Part shown: positions 24,958 through 31,889 of the stretch, piece by piece
How the letters are laid out: every line of letters starts with the position of its first letter
Position numbering within the stretch: the first letter of the stretch is position 1
Origin: Hymenobacter coccineus
GTDB taxonomy: Bacteria; Bacteroidota; Bacteroidia; Cytophagales; Hymenobacteraceae
Assembly: GCF_001816125.1 (NCBI RefSeq)
Contig: NZ_MDZA01000144.1
Location: 1-49,025 of the forward strand
Length of the DNA: 49,025 nucleotides
Reading direction: 5' to 3'
Notes under the pieces: model-generated
What the model saw: the letters and a program-made list of their open reading frames with translations, nothing else
Databases searched by the model: none
Told to the model about the DNA's origin: nothing
Translations under genes and position numbers: made by a program

Positions 24958-24965
24958 CGAAGGTA
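24958..24965 (-). promoter_or_regulatory. Putative -7 box of sbcC (TACCTTCG)
   Basis: Minus-strand TACCTTCG, one mismatch to TAnnTTTG and identical to the box at 5-12, 26 bases before the sbcC ATG. It supports start 24931 and independent transcription of sbcC. Confidence 0.5.
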
Positions 24966-25162
24966 CGGCCGGCGCGGGGCCCTGGCCCGGCCCGAAAAGG
25001 CAAACGGAGCGCATTGGGTTCCGCCAGCGGGGCCCCGGCCGGGTTCGCGGCCCACAACCCGGCGCATGGCCCGGCCGTTGACGACGGGGCGTGTGCGCCC
25101 CGTCAGGGGTGGGCGCCCGGGGCCCTGTTCCCCTTTTTTACATCACCAGTCCCTTAACAATC

Positions 25163-26095
25163 ATGGATATGCACTACGTCCGGCGCGGTGCTGGCAAGCC
25201 CCTTTTGCTGCTCCACGGCATCGGCGGCAGCTGGCGCTCGTGGCAAACCATCCTCGACGGGTTGGCCGTTGCGCGCGACGTCATCGCCGTCGATTTGCCC
25301 GGCTTTGGCCAAACTCCGCCCTTGGTGGGCCCCGTGACCATCGCCGCGCTGGCCGACGCCGTGACGGCTTTCCTGGAGGCCCACGACCTGATCGGCATCG
25401 ACGCAGTGGGCAGCTCAATGGGGGCCCGGCTGGTGCTGGAGCTGGCGCGGCGCGGCGGGGTGCTGGGCGCAGTGGTGTCGCTCGACCCCGGTGGTTTCTG
25501 GAAAGGCTGGGAGAAGCCGGTGTTCTACCGCAGCGAGGCGCTGGCAGTGCGGCTGGTGAGGGCCCTGCAACCTGTTATGCCGGCCATTACCCGCAGCAAG
25601 GTGGGGCGCACGCTGCTGTTATCCCAGTATGCGTACTACCCGCGGCGGGTCTCTCCCCACGTGGCGCTGGACGAGATGCGCACCTTCGCCAACGCCCCGT
25701 CGTTCGACGAATTGCTGACAGACCTGGTCGAGGGCCGACAGCAGCAGGGGGCTCCCAAGGGCACCATTACTGCCCCGTTGGTTATCGGCTGGGGCCGCCA
25801 GGACTACGTGTGCTTTCCCTACCAATCGACGCGGGCACTAGCCAAATTCCCCGACGCCCGCCTGTACTGGTTCGAGCACTGCGGCCACTACCCGCAGTGG
25901 GACCAGCCCGCTGAAGCCACCCGCCTCATCCTAGCCGCCACTGGCGGCCAGCGCTTCCTCGACGCCGACATTGCCCAACGCACCCCGGCCTACGCCGTGA
26001 ACAAGCCCAGGGTGCCTAAAGCAGCCGCGGTGGCCGGCGTGGTGGCCCTGGTGGCAGGCAGCGTCTGGCTGTTGGTAAAGAAAAAGCGCCGGTAA
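25163..26095 (+). CDS. Alpha/beta-hydrolase with C-terminal membrane anchor
   Basis: 310 residues from ATG 25163 (MDMHYVRRGAGKPLLLLHGI). Oxyanion-hole motif HGIGG near 18-22, nucleophile S85 in GSSMGAR, acid D in GWGRQDYVCFP and histidine in FEHCGHYPQWDQP, so the triad is complete. After the domain, residues about 285-305 form one hydrophobic helix (AAAVAGVVALVAGSVWLLV) followed by KKKRR, which suggests a tail anchor facing the cytoplasm. The substrate is unknown; esterase or hydrolase of a lipid-like compound is plausible given the anchor. It is divergent from sbcC and ends at a bidirectional terminator. Confidence 0.87.
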   Translation: MDMHYVRRGAGKPLLLLHGIGGSWRSWQTILDGLAVARDVIAVDLPGFGQTPPLVGPVTIAALADAVTAFLEAHDLIGIDAVGSSMGARLVLELARRGGVLGAVVSLDPGGFWKGWEKPVFYRSEALAVRLVRALQPVMPAITRSKVGRTLLLSQYAYYPRRVSPHVALDEMRTFANAPSFDELLTDLVEGRQQQGAPKGTITAPLVIGWGRQDYVCFPYQSTRALAKFPDARLYWFEHCGHYPQWDQPAEATRLILAATGGQRFLDADIAQRTPAYAVNKPRVPKAAAVAGVVALVAGSVWLLVKKKRR

Positions 26096-26111
26096 ACGCG
26101 GATTGCCAGCC

Positions 26112-26160
26112 TAAAAAAAGCCCCTGCTAAGCCGCACGACGCGGCCCAGCGGGGGCTTTT
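26112..26160. terminator. Bidirectional terminator between convergent genes
   Basis: AAAAAGCCCC...GCT pairs with AGC...GGGGCTTTT, with an inner GCCGC/GCGGC stem. A and T runs flank both ends, so it can serve the hydrolase gene (+) and the secreted-protein gene (-). Confidence 0.85.
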
Positions 26161-26198
26161 CGACTGGGGGCCCCACTGGCGGGGGAGCCGCTTGGATG

Positions 26199-26708
26199 CT
26201 AGTTGGCGGGCGCGGCGGCGGCTTGCTGGCGGCGGGCGTCTTCGGCCTGGTAGTAGGCCAGTTCCTGCTGGTAAGGCTGCAAGTCCCAGTTCGAGCGGGC
26301 ACGGGCCACGCTCACGGCGGCGCTCTGGATGGCCGTGCGCTGCTCGGGCGTGCAGATGATGCCGCCGGGGGTGGCGAGCATAGCGGCGTGGCACTGCTCA
26401 AGCTGGGCTTCCAGGGCGGTGATTTGGTCGGCGCCTTTCTTGGGCAGCTGGTCGGCGGGGGTGCGGTGCAGCACCAGCTCCTTGGGCTGCGCCGCGATGG
26501 TGGCGGCGGTGTTGGCGGCGGCATTCTTGTCGGCCGTGGCCTGGTCGATGGGCTGCACGGGCACCGGTTGCTTGTCCTTGGCAAGGGCGCGGACGCCCAA
26601 CCTAGTGCCCAGGCTGATTAGGTGAATCATGTTGCTCCCTTGGGCCTGCGCCGCCTGACCGGCACCCAATCCTGACAATAAAACAACGGAGAATAAGAAT
26701 CTTTTCAT
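26199..26708 (-). CDS. Small secreted protein of unknown function
   Basis: 169 residues. Start at 26708 because it gives a good signal peptide, MKRFLFSVVLLSGLGAGQAA cleaved near AQA. The mature protein is rich in Ala and Gln and largely helical, with a possible disulfide pair (EQCHAAML and GGIICTPEQ). The segment IICTPEQRTAIQSAAVSVAR recalls four-helix periplasmic proteins but I do not recognise a family. The C-terminal tail is Ala/Gln rich. It is divergent from the DACNV gene, with 278 bases between the two starts. A weak -7-like TAATTTTC (26736-26743, minus) lies upstream. Confidence 0.65.
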   Translation of the reverse strand: MKRFLFSVVLLSGLGAGQAAQAQGSNMIHLISLGTRLGVRALAKDKQPVPVQPIDQATADKNAAANTAATIAAQPKELVLHRTPADQLPKKGADQITALEAQLEQCHAAMLATPGGIICTPEQRTAIQSAAVSVARARSNWDLQPYQQELAYYQAEDARRQQAAAAPAN

Positions 26709-26949
26709 TAAAAAGGAGATAGAGGGTTCGGTGCAGAAAATTACGTGAGGGGCCCCTGAAAAACAAGCGTTCCTCTGCCCCCAAACCGCACCGCGCAGCC
26801 CCCGGCCTTCCCCGCAAACGCGTCCTGATGGCCAGCCCAAGGCCGCGCGGCGTGGCCCCTGCGTGCCCAAGCCGGGGCGTTGCGGCCGTTGCGGAGCCAC
26901 TTGCCCAGCCCGCAACCGTGCGGGTCCGCGTAGGTCTGCGGCCTGCGCG

Positions 26950-26957
26950 TAGTTTCG
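26950..26957 (+). promoter_or_regulatory. Possible -7 box of the DACNV gene (TAGTTTCG)
   Basis: TAGTTTCG has one mismatch to TAnnTTTG and ends 29 bases before the ATG at 26987. The rest of the 278-base intergenic stretch holds no other recognised signal on this strand. Confidence 0.35.
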
Positions 26958-26986
26958 TCTGCCCCAACCCTCCTTTCGCCTGCCCC

Positions 26987-28234
26987 ATGCCCAGATCGTT
27001 GCACTATTACCCGGCCGACCTGGCCCTGGCCCTGGGCCAGCATTGGCCGGCCACGGCGCCCCCGCTGCCACCCGCCGAGGTGCTCACCGCCTTTATCTCG
27101 ACGCTCTACCAGGCCAGCCTGCTGGCCGAAGAGGGCCGCCCCGTCGTCTGCCACTTGGTGCTGGCCACCCAGGCCGAGCTGGAAGCCCAGCCGGTGACGC
27201 TCACCGACTTCCACCTGGTAAGCTTTGCCGAGCCGCGCGCCTACTCCGAGCAGGAGCTGCGCCGCCTCAGCCCGGCCGTGCAGCAGTCCAGTAGCCTGCT
27301 GGCCGTGGCCCCCACCGCCGACGGCAGCTTGCAGCTCTGGGGTATGCTCTTCAGCGAGCATCAGTGGGACCAGCTCGTGGACCAGCCCCGCCTGACCACC
27401 GCCCGGCCGCCGCGCGCGCTGCTGGTGCAGGTGAGCGGCCCCGGCAGCCTCGTGTTCTACGACGGGGCCCAGCGCGTGCTCACCCTGCAGCGCGGCCGCA
27501 TCGCTGGCCACGGCTTCGTGTCCTTCCCGGAGGCCTGGGCCAAGGGGCGCTTCGTTGAGAACCGTGCGCTGGCCGGCGATGCCCTGCCGAACCCTGAGCT
27601 TACCCCCGAGCAGGAGGAGCTGGTGGTGCGCCTGACCTTGCAGCTGCAACGGCGGGCCCTGACCCGCATCCGAACCGGCGGCCACGGCGCGCTGATCGTG
27701 CTGATGCCCACCGACCGGGTAGTAGCCCTGACGGCCGCCGGGGGCGTGCTGCGCCCCAAGTACCGGCTGATGCCCGGCGGGTCGGGCCCCCGCTTCACCG
27801 CCCTGGCGCAGGCCGTGGTGCGCCGCCTGGCCCAGCTCGGGGAGGTGAGCTGGGCGCACTACCAGCAGGCGCACAACGATGCCGAGCTAATGTCTCTAAC
27901 GGCGGAAATTGAACATTTTGCCGATTACCTGGCGGGGCTCGCCGCCGTCGATGGGGCCCTGGTGCTCACCCAGCAAATCGACGTGGTGGGGTTTGGGGTG
28001 GAGGTGCAGGCCACGCAAGTGCCGCTGGAGCGCGTGTACCGGGCCCTCGATTTGGCGGCGCAGGAGCGCCAGCCCCTGGCCTTCGACCACGGGGGCACCC
28101 GCCACCGGGCGGCCTACCGCCTCTGCCTGGCCGCGCCCGAGTGCCTGACCATCGTGGTTTCGCAGGACGGCAACGTGCAATTCGTGCACGAGCAGGCCGG
28201 GGAAGTCATCGTTTGGGACCAGCTGACTTACTAG
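26987..28234 (+). CDS. DACNV-type (DisA_N-like) nucleotide-domain protein
   Basis: 415 residues from ATG 26987 (MPRSLHYYPADLALALG). The last 110 residues look like a diadenylate-cyclase-type domain: VDGALVLTQQIDVVGFGVEV with DGA at 322-324, then GTRHRAA at 370-376 and LTIVVSQDGNVQFVHEQAGE. DGA and RHR are the two signature motifs for ATP binding and catalysis in DisA and CdaA, and both are intact here. The N-terminal 300 residues are alpha/beta and not otherwise recognised; the whole fits the family named putative sensor domain DACNV. No membrane helix or HhH DNA-binding domain is present. It lies between sbcC and sbcD. Whether it makes or only senses a nucleotide cannot be decided from sequence. 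Confidence 0.8.
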   Translation: MPRSLHYYPADLALALGQHWPATAPPLPPAEVLTAFISTLYQASLLAEEGRPVVCHLVLATQAELEAQPVTLTDFHLVSFAEPRAYSEQELRRLSPAVQQSSSLLAVAPTADGSLQLWGMLFSEHQWDQLVDQPRLTTARPPRALLVQVSGPGSLVFYDGAQRVLTLQRGRIAGHGFVSFPEAWAKGRFVENRALAGDALPNPELTPEQEELVVRLTLQLQRRALTRIRTGGHGALIVLMPTDRVVALTAAGGVLRPKYRLMPGGSGPRFTALAQAVVRRLAQLGEVSWAHYQQAHNDAELMSLTAEIEHFADYLAGLAAVDGALVLTQQIDVVGFGVEVQATQVPLERVYRALDLAAQERQPLAFDHGGTRHRAAYRLCLAAPECLTIVVSQDGNVQFVHEQAGEVIVWDQLTY

Positions 28235-28364
28235 CCTGAAAAGCTGGTTGGCTGAGCTGCCTTTGAGCTGCTAAGCGCCTAAGATGGGCGCGTGAGTAGG
28301 CAGGGGGAATACCGAACGCGACCAGCCATTGCCTGGCTAGCTAGCGAGCAGGTGAAGTATTGCT

Positions 28365-28372
28365 TAAGTTTG
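28365..28372 (+). promoter_or_regulatory. Putative -7 promoter box (TAAGTTTG)
   Basis: Exact TAnnTTTG match 20 bases before the ATG at 28393. It argues for that start rather than the in-frame TTG at 28360, which lies upstream of the box. Confidence 0.55.
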
Positions 28373-28392
28373 TGGGACTTTACGCCTTGCCC

Positions 28393-29040
28393 ATGCCCAA
28401 CGCCCTCGTATTGATTGGCTTAACCAGCTTGCCCCTGCTTTGCCGGGCGCAAGAAGCGCCACCAGAGAAAAGCGCTTACGTGGGGGTAAAGCTATCCATG
28501 CAAACCGGTCAGCCATTCAATTCCTACAGCGGCAGCCGGTTTGGCCCGGCGCTCACGCTAGGCGTTCAGCTAAAGCCTGGGCTGGCGTTGGAACTAAGCA
28601 ACGCCTACACGTGGCGGCACGACGTGTACCACGGCTCATACAACACCAGCTCAGGGGCGGTAGTAGAGGACAACGATAGCCGCCTTCACACCTTCACCAT
28701 CCCCGTGCTGGTGCGCATTGGCCTGACCAAAGCCGCCAACCCTTGGCACGTGGATGCGCTGGCTGGGGCTACCGTGTTCGTTTACGTTACAAACCGCCAC
28801 TATTTGCAAACCACTCAGGGAAAGACTACCCGCAGCGAAAACGGTACTTCCGTAGAGCACCAAGCCAGCCTAAGCTTCGGGCCCAGCGTGCGCTACACCC
28901 TGACGCCGCAAGTGGACCTCGTGGTGGACGCGCTGGCCAACCTGAGCATTTCTGGCCTGCCCTATTCCTTGGCTGGGCCCCTCAGCGGCCGGCTGTCCTC
29001 GCACATATTGGCTGGCCTGCACTATCGCCTCAAAAAGTAG
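28393..29040 (+). CDS. Outer-membrane beta-barrel protein
   Basis: 215 residues from ATG 28393. Signal peptide MPNALVLIGLTSLPLLCRAQ. The mature protein starts SAYVGVKLSMQTGQPF and shows alternating hydrophobic strands (LTLGVQLKPGLALELSNAYTW, and FTIPVLVRIGL characteristic of porin-like PF13568 proteins), ending ILAGLHYRLKK. It is in the same broad family as the barrel at 8615 but clearly not a close copy. It is convergent with sbcD, with 36 bases between stops and no obvious terminator hairpin. Function unknown. Confidence 0.78.
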   Translation: MPNALVLIGLTSLPLLCRAQEAPPEKSAYVGVKLSMQTGQPFNSYSGSRFGPALTLGVQLKPGLALELSNAYTWRHDVYHGSYNTSSGAVVEDNDSRLHTFTIPVLVRIGLTKAANPWHVDALAGATVFVYVTNRHYLQTTQGKTTRSENGTSVEHQASLSFGPSVRYTLTPQVDLVVDALANLSISGLPYSLAGPLSGRLSSHILAGLHYRLKK

Positions 29041-29076
29041 CCCGCACGGCGGCCCTTCAACCTTCTGGCCAGGCCC

Positions 29077-30342
29077 CTAGCCTTCCTCGCCGCCCCAGGC
29101 TTGCGGGTCGGCTTCGGCCAGGAGCTGGCGCAGCTCGCCGAAGGTGGCGGTGAGGGCGGCGGCGCGCTCGGGCGGCAGGCCCGCCACGCGCCGGCCAAAT
29201 ACCTCGCTCACCGTCAGATCGTGCAGGAAGGCCAGGGGCCCCGCGGCGGTGGCGGCGGCCACGTCGGGCGCCTCGGTGGCGCGCTGGTGGCGGGCGCCGC
29301 GGGGGGCCTGCACGTGGGCAGCGCGCTCCTTCAGCACGGCTTGCACGCGGCGCTGCACCTCGGCGGGGGCCTCGTCGGAGCGCACCTGCACGTCGGCCCA
29401 GGCCACCAGCTCGAAGGCGGCGTTGTCGTAGGCCAAAATGCTGGCCTCCACCTCGTCCAGGGTGCCGTGGAAACGCTGGAGGCGGCGCACCACGGGCACC
29501 GGCAGGGCAGTAATAGTAGGGGCCCCGGCGCCCTTAAAATCGAGCAGCAGCACCTGCTGGCGATCGTCTGCCTCGGTGAAGGAGAGCGGCACTGGCGAAC
29601 CCGAATAGCGGATGTGCGCCTGCCCGCCCACCACCTGCGGCCGGTGCAAGTGCCCCAGGGCCACGTAATCGAACGCCGCCGGAAAATCCGGGGCCCCCAC
29701 CGAGCCCAGCCCGCCGATATGCACGTCGCGCTCGGCGCCCTCGCGGGCCTCGCCGCCGGCCGCGTAGAGGTGGCCGGTGGCCAGCACGGGCACGTCCTGC
29801 TCGCGCAGGCGGCGCACGGCGTCGGCCTCGGCCAGGGCCCCGTAGTGGGCGGCAATGCTCTGGCGCACGCGCAGCTGGCGCTCGTCGGGCGTTTCGCCGG
29901 CCACGGCGAGGCGAATGTCGCGGTCGCGGAGAAACGGCACGGCGCAGACCACCAGCGCGGGCCGGCCGCTGGTTTCGGCCAGGGCCACTACCTGCTCGGC
30001 GGGGTCAGTGGGCACGCCGCCCACCACGTGGATGCGCAGCCGCCGCAGCAGCTGCCGCGAGGCGTTGAGCAGGGTGGGCGAGTCGTGGTTGCCGCCCACC
30101 ACCACAATGTCGCGGCAGTGGGTGCCCTGCATCTGCACCAGGAAGTTGTAGTACAGCTCCTGGGCCGCGTGCGAAGGTGTGGTGGTGTCGAATACGTCGC
30201 CGGCCACCACCAGCGCGTCCACGCCGTGGGTTTGCACGGCCCCCAGCAACCACGTCAGAAACGCCCGCTGCTCGGTCAGGCGCTCCTGCCCGGTGAGGAA
30301 GTGCTGGCCCAGGTGCCAGTCGGCGGTATGCAGTACGCGCAT
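29077..30342 (-). CDS. sbcD: Exonuclease SbcCD, nuclease subunit SbcD
   Basis: 421 residues, the usual length. Calcineurin-like phosphoesterase motifs in order: ADWHLG (D8, H10), VVAGDVFDT, VVGGNHDSP, then TGHLYA and ALGHLHRPQ. These bind two manganese ions in the Mre11-type nuclease. The C-terminal capping region carries a loosely conserved arginine/alanine-rich linker. The start at 30342 is fixed by the conserved MRVLHTADWHLGQH. Its first 13-14 codons are duplicated about 790 bases upstream, next to a toxin-antitoxin pair. A -7 box lies 22 bases upstream of the ATG. It is expected to work with SbcC encoded downstream. Confidence 0.95.
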   Translation of the reverse strand: MRVLHTADWHLGQHFLTGQERLTEQRAFLTWLLGAVQTHGVDALVVAGDVFDTTTPSHAAQELYYNFLVQMQGTHCRDIVVVGGNHDSPTLLNASRQLLRRLRIHVVGGVPTDPAEQVVALAETSGRPALVVCAVPFLRDRDIRLAVAGETPDERQLRVRQSIAAHYGALAEADAVRRLREQDVPVLATGHLYAAGGEAREGAERDVHIGGLGSVGAPDFPAAFDYVALGHLHRPQVVGGQAHIRYSGSPVPLSFTEADDRQQVLLLDFKGAGAPTITALPVPVVRRLQRFHGTLDEVEASILAYDNAAFELVAWADVQVRSDEAPAEVQRRVQAVLKERAAHVQAPRGARHQRATEAPDVAAATAAGPLAFLHDLTVSEVFGRRVAGLPPERAAALTATFGELRQLLAEADPQAWGGEEG

Positions 30343-30344
30343 TT
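30305..30344. repeat. Direct repeat, copy 1: 5' end of sbcD
   Basis: 40 bases covering the first 13 codons of sbcD and two bases of leader. Matched by 31099-31138 with a single substitution (30328 versus 31122). Confidence 0.9.
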
Positions 30345-30364
30345 AGTTAGGAGGGAGAGGGGCC

Positions 30365-30372
30365 CAAAGGTA
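30365..30372 (-). promoter_or_regulatory. Putative -7 box of sbcD (TACCTTTG)
   Basis: Minus-strand TACCTTTG, an exact consensus match, 22 bases before the sbcD ATG. It lies on the toxin-cassette side of the duplication, not in the duplicated piece. Confidence 0.55.
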
Positions 30373-30390
30373 CCGGGGCGGCCGCGATGC

Positions 30391-30421
30391 AAAACGCCCC
30401 GGCGCGGAGTGGCCGGGGCGA
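30391..30421 (-). terminator. Rho-independent terminator after the PIN toxin gene
   Basis: On the minus strand CGCCCCGGC, seven to eight bases of loop, GCCGGGGCG, then TTTTG. It starts at the toxin stop codon and precedes the sbcD promoter. Confidence 0.75.
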
Positions 30422-30835
30422 TTATAAATTGGAAACGTACTCCGCAATGGTTAAAATCCGGGTCTTGCCCAAAGGATTCAGCACCAGTAAATCCTTGTCT
30501 CCCGTCAACAAATGGGTTGCCCGGCCATCCGTGGCAAGCGCGAGTAGAAAATTGTCCTTCGCATCGCGGCAAATGTCAACTGCTGAGGTCACCGCTATAA
30601 ATTCAGCTTTTGCCTCGATTTGCACCAGCAAGTCTTGCAAATCAACCAGTGAAAAATATTTTTTGAACTTGGGACGCTGCGCCACTGCGATAAATTCCTC
30701 TAATAACTCCTGGCTGAAAAGTAGTGTTAACCCAACTTGGGCAAAGAGCTGATCCAGTTTAGAAGCGCCTTTTGTTAATAGAAAACTAATCCAAAGATTC
30801 GTATCAACAATAATTCTATGCTTTCTTCTTGGCAT
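30422..30835 (-). CDS. PIN-family toxin of a toxin-antitoxin pair
   Basis: 137 residues of the type annotated as putative toxin component, PIN family. Metal-site acidic residues: D11 (IIVDTNLW), E48 (SQELLEEF), D95 (CRDAKDNFLL) and D114 (LTGDKDLL). The order and spacing fit an active endoribonuclease. The start overlaps the last 20 bases of the antitoxin gene, the usual translational coupling of such operons. The base composition is visibly more A/T rich than sbcD, suggesting transfer. It is flanked by a terminator before sbcD. The target RNA is unknown. Confidence 0.88.
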   Translation of the reverse strand: MPRRKHRIIVDTNLWISFLLTKGASKLDQLFAQVGLTLLFSQELLEEFIAVAQRPKFKKYFSLVDLQDLLVQIEAKAEFIAVTSAVDICRDAKDNFLLALATDGRATHLLTGDKDLLVLNPLGKTRILTIAEYVSNL

Positions 30836-31040
30836 AGCGCTTAGTCCGAACAGCTTCTACTTCCTTGGTTATCTCATCCAGCGTAGGGACCTGGCCCGTC
30901 GCCTTGGCCCGAAGCCGATTTACTACGTCCATGAAGCCGTCCGCTGGCGTTTGCCGAATGGAAATGAGTTTTAGGTCGGCAAGGTCTTGCAGCAGCTTGT
31001 CGGCTTTGGGGTTCAGGATATCGACTTGGTAGGTAGTCAT
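30816..31040 (-). CDS. Antitoxin of the PIN pair
   Basis: 74 residues, MTTYQVDILNPKADKLLQDL at the start. The first half reads as the beta-helix lead of a Phd/RHH-like small antitoxin (NPKADKLLQDLADLKLISI), and the second half is a charged helix ending KRYAKKKA. Similar small proteins precede PIN toxins in Bacteroidota and cyanobacteria. It is the first gene of the pair and overlaps the toxin by 20 bases. An inverted repeat just upstream (31047-31060) may be its operator. Confidence 0.78.
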   Translation of the reverse strand: MTTYQVDILNPKADKLLQDLADLKLISIRQTPADGFMDVVNRLRAKATGQVPTLDEITKEVEAVRTKRYAKKKA

Positions 31041-31046
31041 ATTTAT

Positions 31047-31060
31047 ACTTGATTACAAGT
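31047..31060. promoter_or_regulatory. Possible autoregulatory operator
   Basis: ACTTG-ATTA-CAAGT, a perfect 5-bp inverted repeat six bases upstream of the antitoxin ATG, in an A/T-rich promoter region. Antitoxins often bind such sites to repress their own operon. Confidence 0.35.
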
Positions 31061-31098
31061 AGTTTAAGTAATTAAATGATCTTGTCCGATGAGGATGT

Positions 31099-31138
31099 TG
31101 GCCCAGGTGCCAGTCGGCGGTGTGCAGTACGCGCATTT
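31099..31138. repeat. Direct repeat, copy 2: stranded 5' fragment of sbcD
   Basis: Encodes MRVLHTADWHLGQ on the minus strand and then runs into unrelated sequence. It is 39/40 identical to 30305-30344. It is too short to be a gene and is a scar of insertion or tandem duplication around the toxin-antitoxin pair. Confidence 0.9.
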
Positions 31139-31153
31139 GAAGCAATAGTAAAT

Positions 31154-31172
31154 CGAATTTAAATTAAGGTGT
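31154..31172 (+). repeat. Direct repeat flanking the S1-domain gene, copy 1
   Basis: CGAATTTAAATTAAGGTGT. The same sequence with one A fewer occurs at 31853-31870. It contains the stop codon of the S1 gene. Confidence 0.7.
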
Positions 31173-31773
31173 CCTTTGATGACGGGTCAGCTGCTTCGGG
31201 TATCCAGCCTAATCCTATTTGCCGGGAGTGAAGCCTATAATATGAAACCACACACTTGATAATCTCGCCTTCTTTTGGCCATTTAGAAAAATCACCTGGC
31301 AGCTGTTTGCCACCGTTGAATTCGATGTGGCCTATGTCTATCAAGCCGATGTAAGGAGTTGAAAAATTTATAAAAACCCCGAACGGCACTACTTTTTCAA
31401 CCTTTCCCTTAACAACAGCTCCCACTTCTAATCCGTCTATGAATTTGTAGAAATCTCTAAATTTTTCTACTTGTGCAGCATTCGTATCACTTGGCTTTGC
31501 GCTTAGATACAGCGTGTTGTCGACGCAGTTCTTGACCACCATATCAAGGCGAGTTCCCCTTTCGGGTATCAAGCTTTCTTTAAACATTTTATAATTATGA
31601 TCTTCAATTAGGTCAGCGTACGAGAGGATGCACTTGAGTTTTGAATTTGCTTTAATCTCTATGTGGCAATCAATAAAACCTCCAGCAGTCTCAAACTTTC
31701 TGTACTCCAGTACAGTGCCTGAAATGGGATGACCGATTTTATGAATAGTTCTTATTACTTCATACGAATCCAT
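31159..31773 (-). CDS. S1-domain RNA-binding protein of unknown role
   Basis: 204 residues. Residues about 112-190 are an S1/OB-fold domain: LEVGAVVKGKVEKVVPFGVF, then GLIDIGHIEF, the standard pattern for single-stranded RNA binding. The N-terminal half (HPISGTVLEYRKFETAGGFI, LKCILSYADLIEDHNYKMF) may be a degenerate second OB-like domain. Base and codon use is markedly more A/T rich than nearly all neighbours. It lies alone within directly repeated ends and has a hairpin 5' of it. Similar single-S1 proteins are scattered among Bacteroidota; a role in translation control or phage defence is possible but not shown. Confidence 0.75.
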   Translation of the reverse strand: MDSYEVIRTIHKIGHPISGTVLEYRKFETAGGFIDCHIEIKANSKLKCILSYADLIEDHNYKMFKESLIPERGTRLDMVVKNCVDNTLYLSAKPSDTNAAQVEKFRDFYKFIDGLEVGAVVKGKVEKVVPFGVFINFSTPYIGLIDIGHIEFNGGKQLPGDFSKWPKEGEIIKCVVSYYRLHSRQIGLGWIPEAADPSSKDTLI

Positions 31774-31801
31774 AGTTTATTAAATAGACTATTGCTAAAA
31801 T

Positions 31802-31858
31802 AATTCGGCATTAGCTGTAAAGAACCTAATACACATTCTTTACCACTAATGCCGAATT
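31802..31858. repeat. A/T-rich two-stage hairpin upstream of the S1 gene
   Basis: AATTCGGCATTAG pairs with CTAATGCCGAATT (13 bp, perfect), and inside it GTAAAGAA pairs with TTCTTTAC (8 bp, perfect). It lies 28 bases before the S1 gene start, so on the minus strand it could be a leader structure or the end of a mobile unit. Confidence 0.75.
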
Positions 31859-31870
31859 TAATTAAGGTGT
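31853..31870 (+). repeat. Direct repeat flanking the S1-domain gene, copy 2
   Basis: CGAATTTAATTAAGGTGT, the one-base-shorter copy of 31154-31172. It overlaps the right arm of the hairpin. Confidence 0.7.
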
Positions 31871-31889
31871 TCGTGCCTCGCACCGCCAC

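Noticed and set aside
28360..28392. Earlier TTG start for the barrel protein at 28393
   Set aside because: It lies upstream of the -7 box and would add residues before a normal signal peptide.
29101..30600. 499-codon plus-strand frame opposite sbcD
   Set aside because: sbcD is fully conserved on the other strand; this frame has no motif and crosses a terminator.
31099..31138. Second sbcD gene
   Set aside because: Only 13 codons match before the sequence diverges; it is a repeat scar, not a gene.
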